From positions 1 to 53,160 of the forward strand of contig NZ_JAQYWB010000043.1 in NCBI RefSeq assembly GCF_030145185.1: DNA of 53,160 bases. The letters are read 5' to 3'. The position numbers were made by a program, and so were the translations under genes. Below, piece by piece: positions 28,181 through 39,804 of this stretch (the first letter of the stretch is position 1; each line of letters begins with the position of its first letter). Source of the stretch: Desulfoluna sp. GTDB taxonomy: Bacteria; Desulfobacterota; Desulfobacteria; Desulfobacterales; Desulfolunaceae. The notes under the pieces were generated by a model. It had not been told where the DNA came from. It did no database searches and worked only from the letters and a program-made list of their open reading frames with translations.

Positions 28181-30709
28181 TTAGCAGACGTCGTCAATCC
28201 GGCAGAGTTTTAACAGACCCAGGTGAGCAGAGGCATCTTCGGTCAGAGAAAAGATATGCTTCACGGCAAGATCAGGACGGATGACCACCCCATCAATCCC
28301 TTTCAGATCGATGGTCAATTGAGAGGGGGAGTGAAGCTCCACCCCTCGAACAAACAGCTTCAGATCGTACTCCTTTATATTTCCTTTTTTTCCTTTTTTT
28401 TCAATTATAAAATTATTTAATTCCATAAATTTACTTAATCTATCGGCATCAAAAAGATCAGATGATCCAGATACCTTATATCTAAATGCATTGTCTTTCA
28501 GATCTTTACACTTAAAATAAGGCTTAACATCGCAGATGTTAATTCCTTCTACGAGATGTCGATTCAGTTTATCTTTTATCTCATCAGGTGAAGCGTTTGA
28601 TGGCACGGAGACCACAAACTGCTCATCGAGACTCTCCATCCCCAAAGGCATCGGATCGGAAAAGGTAATCTTGGGACGGGGGTTGAATCCATGGGACTTT
28701 TCAATGGTCAACCCGGCGCGACGAAAGGCCTTGGTGACAATATTTACCAGCTCCAAGTGTCCAAAAAAACGGGCATTGTCTGTTTTGGAGAACGAGATGC
28801 TGTATTTCACAAAAGAGGCCTCTGACTGGGGGAGCGCGGCCACGGGCCCTTCGTCTTCGGATCGGGAAAGCCGGATCACGGGCCGAATGGTTTCAAAATC
28901 ACAGATGCCACAACCGGAACAATCTCCATACCGACAATCCGGGGTCAAGACGGCGGTCAGGGCCCGCGCTCTCTCTTTTTTAAGATAGGCCTTCGAAATG
29001 CCCGAGTCGATATGATCCCAGGCCAGGGGCTCATCCAGGCCGCGCTCACGCTGACACAGCCCTCCCCAATCCAGCCCCTCTTCGTCCACGGCCTCTTTCC
29101 AGAGGCCAAGGTTCATATACTCACTCCAGCCATCCAGACGGCACCCCTTCTCCCAGGCGCGGACTAGCAGCGTCCCTAAGCGGCGGTCTCCTCGAGACCA
29201 GATCCCCTCCAACCAGCTGATTTCCGTGCTCCCCCACTTGAGGTTCACCCCAGGCAGTCGCAGGTTCTCTTTCAGCCAGCTGATCTTCTCCCACGCCTCA
29301 GCCCGGGTGATCTGCCCCTCCCACTGAAAGACGGAGTGCGGCTTGGGAATAAAGGTGGAGATGCTCACATTGATGATATCTCGCTTCTTACGGGAAAACC
29401 CGCGGAGGGTCCTGACAAGATCGACGATGCCCTGAAGATCATCCTGAGTCTCTGTGGGCAGGCCAATCATGAAGTAGAGTTTGATGGTGGTCCAGCCCAG
29501 GGAAAAAGCATTTTTAACGGTTTTCAGAATATCGTCTTCGCTGATCCCTTTATTGATCACATCTCGGAGACGCTGGGTACCGGCTTCGGGGGCAATGGTA
29601 AACCCGGTCTTGCGGACATTTTTAATGGTCTCCATCAGCTCGGCTGTCAGACGTCCGGCTCGAATCGAGGGCAGAGACACCGCCACCTTCTCCCCGTCGG
29701 CACAGCATCCCGAGGTGATCCCCTGGATCAATTCGGGCAGCTGTTCATAATCCCCGGTACTTAAAGAGAGCAAAGAGATGTCACTGTACCCCGTGGTCAC
29801 CAGGGATTCGGTGCTGATAGCCAGAAGATCCTCCACGCTGCGCTCCCGAACCGGGCGATAGATCATGCTCGCCTGACAGAATCGACAGCCTCGGGTACAC
29901 CCCCGGGAGATCTCCAGCCGCAGTCGATCGTGCACGGGCTTTCCAAACGGAATCACCGGCTTCTCGGGAAAAGCGTCCCGGGTGAGATCTGAGACAATGG
30001 CCCGCTTGACGCGCGGCTTCTCCGGGTTTTTCGCCTTCACCACCGCCAGAGTGGTCTCTGTGCCGGGGAGTTCTTCGTAACTCACCTCAAAATGGGAGGG
30101 CACATACACCCCGTCGATCCGAGCAACCTCCGTGAGAAGCGCCTCTTTATCGGCCCCACTTTTCCGCCAGGCGATGATGACATCCGCCACCTCCGGCAAG
30201 GCCTCTTCCCCGTCCCCAATGATCAAAAAATCAAAGAAATCCGCCACCGGTTCGGGGTTGAAGGCACAAGGCCCCCCACCGATCACCAGGGGGTGAGAGG
30301 CATCCCTGTCTTGGGCCAGGAAGGGGATATCCGCCAGGTCCAGCATGGTCAGAATGCTGGTGTAATTGAGTTCATACAGAAGGCTGAATCCCACCACATG
30401 AAATTCGGAAAGGGGGGTTCGGGTCTCCAGGGAGAAGAGAGGTTGCTCCCTCTCTTTTAAAAGCACCTCCATATCTGGAGCCGGGGCAAAGACACGTTCG
30501 GCATAGATGTTTTCACGTTTATTAAGAAGGGCATAGAGAATCTGTATGCCGAAGTGAGAGGTCCCGATATCGTAGAGATCCGGGTAGGCCAGCACCATAT
30601 GAAGGTCCATGGCTGACGGGTTTTTCACCACGCGGTTCACCTCGGTTCCCAGATACCGACTCGGTTGGTTGACCTCGGTGAGGATGCCTTGAATTGTTGT
30701 ATTGTCCAT
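28181..30709 (-). CDS. TIGR03960-type radical SAM protein fused to a DUF2344 domain
   Basis: The 842-residue protein has an N-terminal B12-binding-like region (PDLYDIGTSHFGIQILYALLN, VIGGGPCAFNPEPVADFFD). The radical SAM core has RGCTRGCRFCQAS near 265 and a barrel (TIAPEAGTQRLRDVINKG, IKLYFMIGLPTET). A CGDCSGCGIC-like cysteine cluster lies near 610, then a C-terminal DUF2344 domain (about 645-840: YSISFSKTDNARFFGHLELV, FNPRPKITFSDPMPLGMES). In many bacteria the two halves are separate neighbours; fusion and closeness to rng are typical of the group. A role in RNA or ribosome modification is suspected from context only. Confidence 0.9.
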   Translation of the reverse strand: MDNTTIQGILTEVNQPSRYLGTEVNRVVKNPSAMDLHMVLAYPDLYDIGTSHFGIQILYALLNKRENIYAERVFAPAPDMEVLLKEREQPLFSLETRTPLSEFHVVGFSLLYELNYTSILTMLDLADIPFLAQDRDASHPLVIGGGPCAFNPEPVADFFDFLIIGDGEEALPEVADVIIAWRKSGADKEALLTEVARIDGVYVPSHFEVSYEELPGTETTLAVVKAKNPEKPRVKRAIVSDLTRDAFPEKPVIPFGKPVHDRLRLEISRGCTRGCRFCQASMIYRPVRERSVEDLLAISTESLVTTGYSDISLLSLSTGDYEQLPELIQGITSGCCADGEKVAVSLPSIRAGRLTAELMETIKNVRKTGFTIAPEAGTQRLRDVINKGISEDDILKTVKNAFSLGWTTIKLYFMIGLPTETQDDLQGIVDLVRTLRGFSRKKRDIINVSISTFIPKPHSVFQWEGQITRAEAWEKISWLKENLRLPGVNLKWGSTEISWLEGIWSRGDRRLGTLLVRAWEKGCRLDGWSEYMNLGLWKEAVDEEGLDWGGLCQRERGLDEPLAWDHIDSGISKAYLKKERARALTAVLTPDCRYGDCSGCGICDFETIRPVIRLSRSEDEGPVAALPQSEASFVKYSISFSKTDNARFFGHLELVNIVTKAFRRAGLTIEKSHGFNPRPKITFSDPMPLGMESLDEQFVVSVPSNASPDEIKDKLNRHLVEGINICDVKPYFKCKDLKDNAFRYKVSGSSDLFDADRLSKFMELNNFIIEKKGKKGNIKEYDLKLFVRGVELHSPSQLTIDLKGIDGVVIRPDLAVKHIFSLTEDASAHLGLLKLCRIDDVC

Positions 30710-31107
30710 GATACTATATTTTATAAACCTTTGAAATCGTAAGGAATTTTATTTGCACCACATTGTAAACATTTCATAATAGTACATATTTTTCAAAAAC
30801 ACCAAAGTTAAATACCTTGTTTTCCAGCCCACCTGAGCCCTCTTTTTCCTTCCTGTCTCTCCTTTCTTTTTCCGGTCAGAAGACCGATCTGTCCACAGAG
30901 GGAACCATGAAACGAAACGCCCACCCGCAGTGAACCTCTTGGCAGGGCCACCGGTCGTCATTGCCTGCCTCACATCGAGATGAAAAAATCCGCAACCTGA
31001 TCTTTGCTGTTGTCCAGGCGGAGCCAGGGGACTACATTATCCTTTTCCCCTTCGGTTTCCCCCGATCAGGGATCGTTATACATCAACCCAACAACCACAG
31101 GTGTGTC
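30710..31107. other. Divergent intergenic region between radical SAM gene and asnS
   Basis: About 400 bases upstream of both diverging genes; AT-rich near 30710-30800. No gene, and no confident promoter, was identified. Confidence 0.45.
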
Positions 31108-32466
31108 ATGAAACGAACGAAAATTAAGGCACTTCTGGCAAGAACTGCCCCCCTTGAAAACGTCCTTATTAAAGGCTGGGTCCGAACCCGGCGAGACACG
31201 AAAGAGTTCTCGTTTATTGAGGTTAACGACGGCTCCTGCCTTGCCTCCATCCAAGTCATCGTGGATGCTGGAACCCCCGGGGCCGAGTTTCTCCCCAGAA
31301 TATCCACCGGCGCAGCCGTCGCTGTCACAGGTGAAATGGTCCCCTCCCCCGGCAAAGGCCAGGCCTTCGAAATAAGATCCAGAGGACTTGAGCTCGTGGG
31401 AACCTCCCAGGAGGCTTACCCCTTACAGAAAAAAAGACACAGCGATGAGTTTTTGCGCACCATCGCTCACCTGCGCCCCCGGACCAATAAGTACGGGGCG
31501 ATCATGCGAATCCGGTCTAAAACAAGCCACCTGATCCATAGGTTTTTCGAAGAAGAGGGCTTTTTCCTGATCCACACCCCCATCATCACCGGGTCAGACT
31601 GTGAAGGGGCCGGAGAGATGTTCCGCATCACCACCGTGTCTGGCTCCACACCGGCCTCCGACGACTTTTTCGGCCAGGAGACCAACCTCACCGTCTCGGG
31701 CCAACTCTCCGCCGAGATGATGGCCCTGGCCCTGGGAGATGTCTATACCTTTGGTCCCACCTTTCGGGCAGAAAATTCAAACACCAGTCGCCATGCCGCC
31801 GAGTTCTGGATGCTGGAGCCTGAAATGGCCTTTTGCGATCTAACCGGCAACATGGATATAGCCGAAGCCCTGATCAAATATGTAGTCCAAGGGGTGCTTG
31901 AATCCTGCGCCGAAGACATCGCGCTCTTTGCCAATTTTGTGGATAAAACCCTGATGAAGACCCTCACCTCCCTGCGAGACGACGCCTACATTCGCCTCTC
32001 TTACGCAGACGCCGTTGAAATTCTTCTTAAGGCAAAAAAACCCTTTGACTACCCCGTCTCCTTTGGCATCGACCTCCAATCCGAGCACGAACGCTATCTG
32101 GCCGAAGAGCACTTTAAAAAGCCCGTCTTTCTCTACAACTATCCCAAGGGAATTAAACCTTTTTATATGCGGATGAATGATGATGGGGAAACGGTGGCTG
32201 CCATGGACCTGCTGGTCCCCCGGATCGGGGAACTGATCGGTGGAAGCCAGAGGGAAGAGCGAGAGGATAAACTGCAGGAACGCATGCAGGCGCTTAATCT
32301 TCCGGAAGCGGACTACTGGTGGTATATGGACTCCCGACGTTTTGGCTCGGTGCCCCACAGCGGCTTCGGCTTAGGCTTTGAACGGCTGCTCATGCTCCTG
32401 ACCGGAATTTCCAATATCCGGGACGTCATCGCCTTCCCCCGCACCCCAGGCAGTATTGATTTCTAA
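31108..32466 (+). CDS. asnS: Asparaginyl-tRNA synthetase
   Basis: Charges tRNA-Asn. The 452-residue class II enzyme has an OB-fold anticodon domain (VLIKGWVRTRRDTKEFSFIEVNDG), the AsnRS signature ITGSDCEGAGEMF, motif 2 region TFRAENSNTSRHAAEFWMLEPEM, and motif 3 GFGLGFERLLML near the C-terminus. The ATG at 31108 follows AGGTG; the open frame extends to 30961 without support. Presence of asnS means direct charging rather than only Asp-tRNA-Asn amidation. mgsA follows after 10 bases. Confidence 0.96.
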   Translation: MKRTKIKALLARTAPLENVLIKGWVRTRRDTKEFSFIEVNDGSCLASIQVIVDAGTPGAEFLPRISTGAAVAVTGEMVPSPGKGQAFEIRSRGLELVGTSQEAYPLQKKRHSDEFLRTIAHLRPRTNKYGAIMRIRSKTSHLIHRFFEEEGFFLIHTPIITGSDCEGAGEMFRITTVSGSTPASDDFFGQETNLTVSGQLSAEMMALALGDVYTFGPTFRAENSNTSRHAAEFWMLEPEMAFCDLTGNMDIAEALIKYVVQGVLESCAEDIALFANFVDKTLMKTLTSLRDDAYIRLSYADAVEILLKAKKPFDYPVSFGIDLQSEHERYLAEEHFKKPVFLYNYPKGIKPFYMRMNDDGETVAAMDLLVPRIGELIGGSQREEREDKLQERMQALNLPEADYWWYMDSRRFGSVPHSGFGLGFERLLMLLTGISNIRDVIAFPRTPGSIDF

Positions 32467-32476
32467 AAGGAGAGGT

Positions 32477-32911
32477 ATGGAAGCCAGGAAACGCATCGCC
32501 CTTGTGGCCCATGATGAAATGAAACCCAAGTTGATCGCCTGGGCCAGCACCCATCAAGAGACCTTAAAAAAACATGAGCTTTATGGCACCGGCACCACCG
32601 GAGGACTGTTGATCTCCGAAGTGGGACTGGATGTCATCCGTTTTAAAAGCGGGCCTTTGGGTGGGGATCTTGAAATGGGAAATCTCATCGTCAACGACGG
32701 ACTCGATATCATGATTTTTTTCTGGGACCCCATGACCGCTCAGCCCCATGATGTCGACGTGAAAGCCCTGTTGAGAATCTCTGCCGTCCATAACATCCCC
32801 ATTGCCTGCAATGAAGCCTCGGCGGATTTTTTTATCACCAGCCATCTGTTCAATACACCCTACAACCCAGCGCTGCCGGATTACACCCAGCACATCAACC
32901 GAAGGCCCTGA
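32477..32911 (+). CDS. mgsA: Methylglyoxal synthase
   Basis: Converts dihydroxyacetone phosphate to methylglyoxal and phosphate, a bypass of lower glycolysis. The 144-residue protein has RIALVAHDEMK, YGTGTTGGLL (phosphate site), SGPLGGDLEMG with the catalytic Asp, and FFWDPMTAQPHDVDVKALLR, all hallmark. It starts 10 bases after asnS with AAGGAGAGG before the ATG, so the two genes are cotranscribed, although no shared pathway is obvious. Confidence 0.95.
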   Translation: MEARKRIALVAHDEMKPKLIAWASTHQETLKKHELYGTGTTGGLLISEVGLDVIRFKSGPLGGDLEMGNLIVNDGLDIMIFFWDPMTAQPHDVDVKALLRISAVHNIPIACNEASADFFITSHLFNTPYNPALPDYTQHINRRP

Positions 32912-32980
32912 AAGAAAGGCCCACAAGGCGCACCCCTGACCCAGGAAAGCAACGCAGGCCAATAGACACCCTGGCCTGAA

Positions 32981-33781
32981 TTAAACCTCATCAAGGGGCA
33001 AAGAGACGGTGGGGAGACGTAAGAGTTTTCGTACCTCATCGGAAAGGTGGGAGAGGCTGAAGGGTTTTTTGATAAACCCGGTGTGGGGTTCCTTGAGAAA
33101 CTGTTCGACCCGCTGGTCTTTACGGAAGCCGCTTGAGATCAGGACCTTGACCCCGGCATCGACCTCTTTCAGAAGATGAAAGGTGTCGATGCCGTCAATT
33201 CCCGGCATGATCAAATCCAAAATGACGAGATCGATGGTCTCTTTTTCCTGTTTGTACAAGGCCAGCGCATGGACCCCGTTTTCTGCGGTGATGACGTCCA
33301 GGCCGATTTTGGTGAGCATCTGAGCCCCCACATCCAGAATCAGCTCTTCATCATCCACAAGGAGAATGCGGTATTTTTCCTGGGAAGCCTGACGGTAGAT
33401 ATCAATTCCCCGACGTATACGGCCCTGGGGAAGCGAAGGCTCTCGGTCTTCTATTGCCGGGGTGAGAGACAGGGCGGCTTCGTCAGATCCCACATTTTGT
33501 CCCACATGGGTGAGTAATTTTTCGGTCAGGCGGGTGCCACTTTTGAGGTAACGCTCCATGTTCTTGAGGCGTTCATAGGAGGGGTCGTCACGATGTGTGT
33601 CGTGAAGCATGATGGAGATGTTGCCCTGGATCACCATCATGAGGTTGTTGAACTCATGGGCCACCCGACCAAAAATCCGGGTGCGCTCCTGCGTTACCTC
33701 TTTGGCACGCAGAGCGTCAAGCTCGGCTTCCAAAGAGGCGATCTTTATTTCCAAATCTTGGTATGTAGGGGTCTCAGCCAT
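32981..33781 (-). CDS. Histidine-phosphotransfer-like (DHp) plus receiver domain protein, no ATPase domain
   Basis: The 266-residue cytoplasmic protein has an N-terminal coiled coil (about 1-40) and an H-box FGRVAHEFNNLMMVIQGN near 45 like that of a histidine kinase. A linker replaces the HATPase domain, and a receiver domain occupies about 140-255 (ILLVDDEELI, phospho-acceptor Asp in LVILDLIMPG, SSG, and KKPF lysine). With no N/G1/F/G2 ATP boxes it cannot phosphorylate itself. It could act as a phosphate shuttle or a decoy. Start chosen at ATG 33781; TTG 33799 is an alternative. It lies downstream of gyrB on the same strand, about 200 bases away. Confidence 0.85.
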   Translation of the reverse strand: MAETPTYQDLEIKIASLEAELDALRAKEVTQERTRIFGRVAHEFNNLMMVIQGNISIMLHDTHRDDPSYERLKNMERYLKSGTRLTEKLLTHVGQNVGSDEAALSLTPAIEDREPSLPQGRIRRGIDIYRQASQEKYRILLVDDEELILDVGAQMLTKIGLDVITAENGVHALALYKQEKETIDLVILDLIMPGIDGIDTFHLLKEVDAGVKVLISSGFRKDQRVEQFLKEPHTGFIKKPFSLSHLSDEVRKLLRLPTVSLPLDEV

Positions 33782-33977
33782 GCTTGATCTCTTTGCCAAA
33801 AGTCAATGTCACGCTGTTCCCATATCAGGGAAGGGCTGCTTTCCTTAAATCTTATTTAAGGTTATCATAAAGATCAAAAACACCGACGTTTTTTTTATTT
33901 TTTATAAGTGATTCTCCGCCGGTGCCTTTGTCTCTGTGGCCCTATATCCTGACTACCTGTCGCCGTTTACATCCTAA

Positions 33978-36407
<2,430 letters not shown>

Positions 36408-36478
36408 CTATAGCCCTTAACCCAATCTGCGTTGATGCCTTCGTTCACCTCGTTCGTTTGCCGCCGGAGGGAAGGGGC

Positions 36479-37597
36479 TCAAATCTTCATGGGCATGATA
36501 ATACTTAAAAAGCGCTTTTCATCCACCCCTTCCACAAGGCAGGGGTGATGGTTGTCCCGAAGGTTTACCAGAATACGCTCATCGTTTATCACATTCAATG
36601 TATCGATCAAATATTTCGGGTTAAAGGCCACCTCGACCTCATCCCGTTCGAATGCAATGGCCATGTCCTCCTTGGATTCCCCAAGGTCAGGGTTGGTGGC
36701 GGTCACCTCCAGGCGATTGGCAGCAAAATTAAAAATAACACTGTTGTAACTGTCCGAGGAGAGGATGGACATGCGCTTGAGCATCATGGAAAAGAGTTTG
36801 CGGTCGACCTCAATATCAAAGGCATCATCTTTTTCAATCACCTGCTCGTACTCCGGAAAATCTCCCTCCAGCAGGCCGATAATGACGGTCTCTTTTTCCA
36901 TCTTGAAGATCAGGTAATTGTCCTTGACACCCACCTCAACAAACTCTTCCTTGTCGAGAATTTTGGCCGCTTCCATCAGTCCCTTCTTCGGAACAATCAC
37001 ACTTTCGCCAGGAACGAAGTTGTCCTCCTGGCCGATCTCCACATCCACTTTACAAAGCCGTCGACCGTCGGTGGAGACCATGCGCATCAGCTGGCTGTCG
37101 GCCTGCTGGATACGTTCGAAACAGACACCGGTGATGTGAGCTCGCTTCTCATCTGAAGGAGCCTGGATCATGACGGTCTTTTCGATCATCTCCCGAACAT
37201 TGCCCGTCGCGACACGGGTGAACGTCACCTCATCCACACGGGGAACATCGGGAAAATCATCGGGACTCATCCCAACGATGTGGTAGACAATGTTGTTGTT
37301 TTTGATTTCAATCCACTGCCGCTCGATCTCTTCGATCAAGACCTCTTCGCCGGGAAAATTCTGGACAATCTCAAAGAGTTTTTTGGCATTGATGGTGATG
37401 GCACCTTCCCGTTCGACATCTGCGGCATAGTGCCCTTCAAAACCTGTTTCCAGGTCCGTCGCCACAAAAGAGATGCCTTGGCCTTCCCCTTTAATCAGAA
37501 CATTGGCCGTGATGGCCAGGTTGCTCTTCCGTCCCGTAATCCCCTGCACCCGCCCAAGAATGGTGGAGATATCTTTTTTAGATATTTTGAATTTCAT
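36479..37597 (-). CDS. dnaN: DNA polymerase III sliding clamp (beta subunit)
   Basis: Ring-shaped processivity factor. The 372-residue protein starts MKFKISKKDISTILGRVQGI and ends YLIDTLNVINDE ... SIIMPMKI, matching all three clamp domains; length near the E. coli 366. The start ATG at 37597 has GGAAAA upstream; a TTG at 37615 is the alternative. It is the first gene of a dnaN-gyrB unit, and the 727-base gap upstream is a candidate origin. Confidence 0.96.
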   Translation of the reverse strand: MKFKISKKDISTILGRVQGITGRKSNLAITANVLIKGEGQGISFVATDLETGFEGHYAADVEREGAITINAKKLFEIVQNFPGEEVLIEEIERQWIEIKNNNIVYHIVGMSPDDFPDVPRVDEVTFTRVATGNVREMIEKTVMIQAPSDEKRAHITGVCFERIQQADSQLMRMVSTDGRRLCKVDVEIGQEDNFVPGESVIVPKKGLMEAAKILDKEEFVEVGVKDNYLIFKMEKETVIIGLLEGDFPEYEQVIEKDDAFDIEVDRKLFSMMLKRMSILSSDSYNSVIFNFAANRLEVTATNPDLGESKEDMAIAFERDEVEVAFNPKYLIDTLNVINDERILVNLRDNHHPCLVEGVDEKRFLSIIMPMKI

Positions 37598-38324
37598 GAG
37601 GTTTTCCAAGTTCAATGCTGAATCCGTGGTTCGATGGTTGGTGTAAAGAGTGCTGCCGCACCGATTACAGCCCGTGATGAGGGTGGCTTTGGATCAGGCC
37701 ATTCAATCAAGCGTTGGATTCAGACGATACGGTTTGTGAATGAAGGGGTCATGGACCTGATCACCCCCTATGTAATAGTAAGTTACACCGAAATTATCAA
37801 TATAAAAAAAAGTAATTTACCGCTTTTTTATCGATCGTTTGATTGTTTTTTCATCAGCTTGTTAAAAGTGGTTTAACTTCTTAAAAATTCTTTTCGTTTC
37901 CCGATGAAGCCCAGAGGGAACATCTGTGCTGTGGCTGTTTTTTGTTTGGGTGGGCTGTTCTTTTTCAAGGGGAAGAAGAAGAGAGGGGGTTCTCTTTTTA
38001 ATATATATATTTTAGTTAATCATCATAATAAGGGTTGTTCATAAGTGCAACAAGTCCATTAACTGGTTGTTTTTTAGAGGAATAAATATGTCAAAAAAAC
38101 TGTAATTACGGTTAATAAGAATGTTCAAAACTCATCGGTTGTAGACAGGGTTTGAGTTGTTGTTGATAACCGGGGTAGTTTTGAACAACGCGTGAACGTG
38201 TTGTAGACAATAAAAAAGGGGTGCGAACCCCCGCACCCCCATGAAAATCCGTAAGAACCCCTTGAAATAAATGAGATTCTCGCTATGAATAAGTTATGAA
38301 CAATAAGAAAATTCTCTCTTTAAA
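37598..38324. other. Candidate replication origin (oriC) region
   Basis: No gene in 727 bases. It holds an AT stretch (about 37998-38030, rich in TATATATATTTTAGTTAAT). Three DnaA-box-like 9-mers of form TTAT(G/C)AACA lie at 38036-38044 (minus), 38161-38169 (minus) and 38294-38302 (plus). An 11-bp inverted repeat TGTTCAAAACT lies at 38122-38132 and 38177-38187, and TTGTAGACA occurs twice. Strict TTATNCACA boxes were not seen, and a similar 9-mer also occurs at 42738-42746, so the call rests mainly on position beside dnaN. Confidence 0.5.
38212..38239 (-). terminator. Intrinsic terminator of the split rdgC pair
   Basis: Stem GGGGTGCG / CGCACCCC with a 6-base loop (38218-38239). On the minus strand it is followed by TTTTTT, 86 bases past the stop of the downstream half-gene. 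It lies inside the candidate oriC gap. Confidence 0.87.
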
Positions 38325-38852
38325 TTAAGCGGTTAGCCAGCGCTTGATGGCGGGTACCGTTTCATTTTTCCATGTTTCAGAAATACGCAGACGCACAAAG
38401 GATTGGAAGAGGTCCCCCACCAGGGTCACCACTTCAGCCGAAAGAAAGAGCTTATCGATGACGGCTCCTTCGGTTTCATCCCCCGATTCCACAGGGGGTG
38501 TTTCCGGGGTTTTGAGACCGGTGATGTTGAAATTTTCCCCCTTCAGAGTGAAACTCCACCCCAGGTCCCCTTTTTTAAAGAGGAGGGATATTTCTGTGAC
38601 CAGGGCCCCTTTGCGGATGGCGACAATCCCTTCGCTCAGATCGGCATCGTCTCCTTTGATGGTGACGCTCTCCACGGTGTTTTCATCGCGGATCACTTCC
38701 AGAACGATGCGGTTGCCCACCGCCAGGAGCAGGGGCATCTCCTCGGCGTCCATCAGGCTTTTGGGCTCATTTTCAAGGGTGAACCAGAGCCAGGTCAGAA
38801 ATTCGTGGCCGAGGAATCTGTATTTATTATATAAAACAGAAATATCAAGCAT
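38325..38852 (-). CDS. Probable C-terminal partner of a split RdgC
   Basis: The 175-residue protein contains KYRFLGHEFLTWLWF at its start and IVAIRKGALVTEISLLFKKGDLGWSFTLKGENFNITGLKTP in the middle (seen as several shorter conserved-looking stretches). I associate this with the second part of RdgC-like proteins in Desulfobacterota from memory, not from a search. It begins 3 bases after the N-terminal half stops, so translation is coupled. RdgC binds double-stranded DNA as a ring and limits RecA. Function here is inferred from the neighbour. Confidence 0.6.
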   Translation of the reverse strand: MLDISVLYNKYRFLGHEFLTWLWFTLENEPKSLMDAEEMPLLLAVGNRIVLEVIRDENTVESVTIKGDDADLSEGIVAIRKGALVTEISLLFKKGDLGWSFTLKGENFNITGLKTPETPPVESGDETEGAVIDKLFLSAEVVTLVGDLFQSFVRLRISETWKNETVPAIKRWLTA

Positions 38853-38855
38853 GGG

Positions 38856-39473
38856 TTACTCCGTAAAATCTTCAGGGGTGATGGAGGAAAGACGGTCTCG
38901 GTCCATATCGGAGAGGGAGAGGGTCAGATCGGCCTGGGTGTAAGGGAAGAGACGGATGAGTTTGATCCCCGCAAAACTTTTGTTGAAAAGTGTTTCAAAC
39001 TCTTCATTGGCAACCTTTTGGGTGGAGTAGAGCCAGACTTCCTGCTGCTCGTATTGCCAGACCACATCGAAGACGTTTGGGGTGGGTGGGATCCTTATGG
39101 TCAGCACGTTCATAATATGATCTTTGATCTCACTTTTCTCGTTTTTGGAGAGAAATTCCCGATCGCTTTCAGCGAGTCGTTTGGCCGAGGCAATGGCCAC
39201 CTGTTGCTTCACCACCTTGGTGGGGATTGATTTTTTATCGATGCGCATACCAAAAACATAGTGGGTGCCGATCTGAAACGTGGCATCCTCAAAATCGGGT
39301 GTGAAGGGGGTCTCAAAGGAGGTCCATCCCACGGCCAGATCCTGGGCTTCGTTGTCGATATCGGTGATAATCTGTTTTTTAAGTCCTTTCCTGACCTGTT
39401 CGGTGGGGTTCTCCGAAAATTGGCCCTCCACTCGGTAGCGGGCGATGGTCTGGGTGGATGATAACAATCCCAT
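38856..39473 (-). CDS. RdgC-like protein, N-terminal part
   Basis: The 205-residue protein starts MGLLSSTQTIARYRVEG; ATG at 39473 has AAGGA upstream. The segment KKSIPTKVVKQQVAIASAKR with the following KSEIKDHIMNVL aligns by eye with the RdgC helix-rich region (E. coli PSPVIKQALEAKIAKL ... KDSLKDEVLHSLL), and IDKKSIPT sits at the start. Full RdgC has about 300 residues, so this is roughly two thirds; the remainder is plausibly the next gene. Length and order suggest gene fission rather than a broken gene, since both frames are clean. Confidence 0.75.
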   Translation of the reverse strand: MGLLSSTQTIARYRVEGQFSENPTEQVRKGLKKQIITDIDNEAQDLAVGWTSFETPFTPDFEDATFQIGTHYVFGMRIDKKSIPTKVVKQQVAIASAKRLAESDREFLSKNEKSEIKDHIMNVLTIRIPPTPNVFDVVWQYEQQEVWLYSTQKVANEEFETLFNKSFAGIKLIRLFPYTQADLTLSLSDMDRDRLSSITPEDFTE

Positions 39474-39804
39474 ATGGTAATCCTTCTTGATTCGGTTGAT
39501 TTTTAAATAAACCCGGTGAGAAAAATCCTTAATAGGAGGTGGTTTTTCCTGTAAATAAGGAGATAACAACACCGCGGGTTAAGACAGGAGAGCGACCGGA
39601 GATCATTTTTCGATCGGACGGCTGTCATTTTATACCGTGAATAAAGGAGGCAAACAAGCCAATTTTATATTGAATTTCAAGGAGGCCGCCCTGACATGGA
39701 TGGGGTGGACTCTTCCGGGATGGCTGGGTTGTTTAGAGCGGATTATGTGGATGGGGGCAGGGTTTGACCCCGGTTTTTTGATGGAAGAATGGAGTTTGAA
39801 GATA

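Noticed and set aside
37598-38324. Standard DnaA boxes (TTATNCACA)
   Set aside because: None seen on either strand in this gap; only variants with A at the sixth base, so the origin call is kept tentative.
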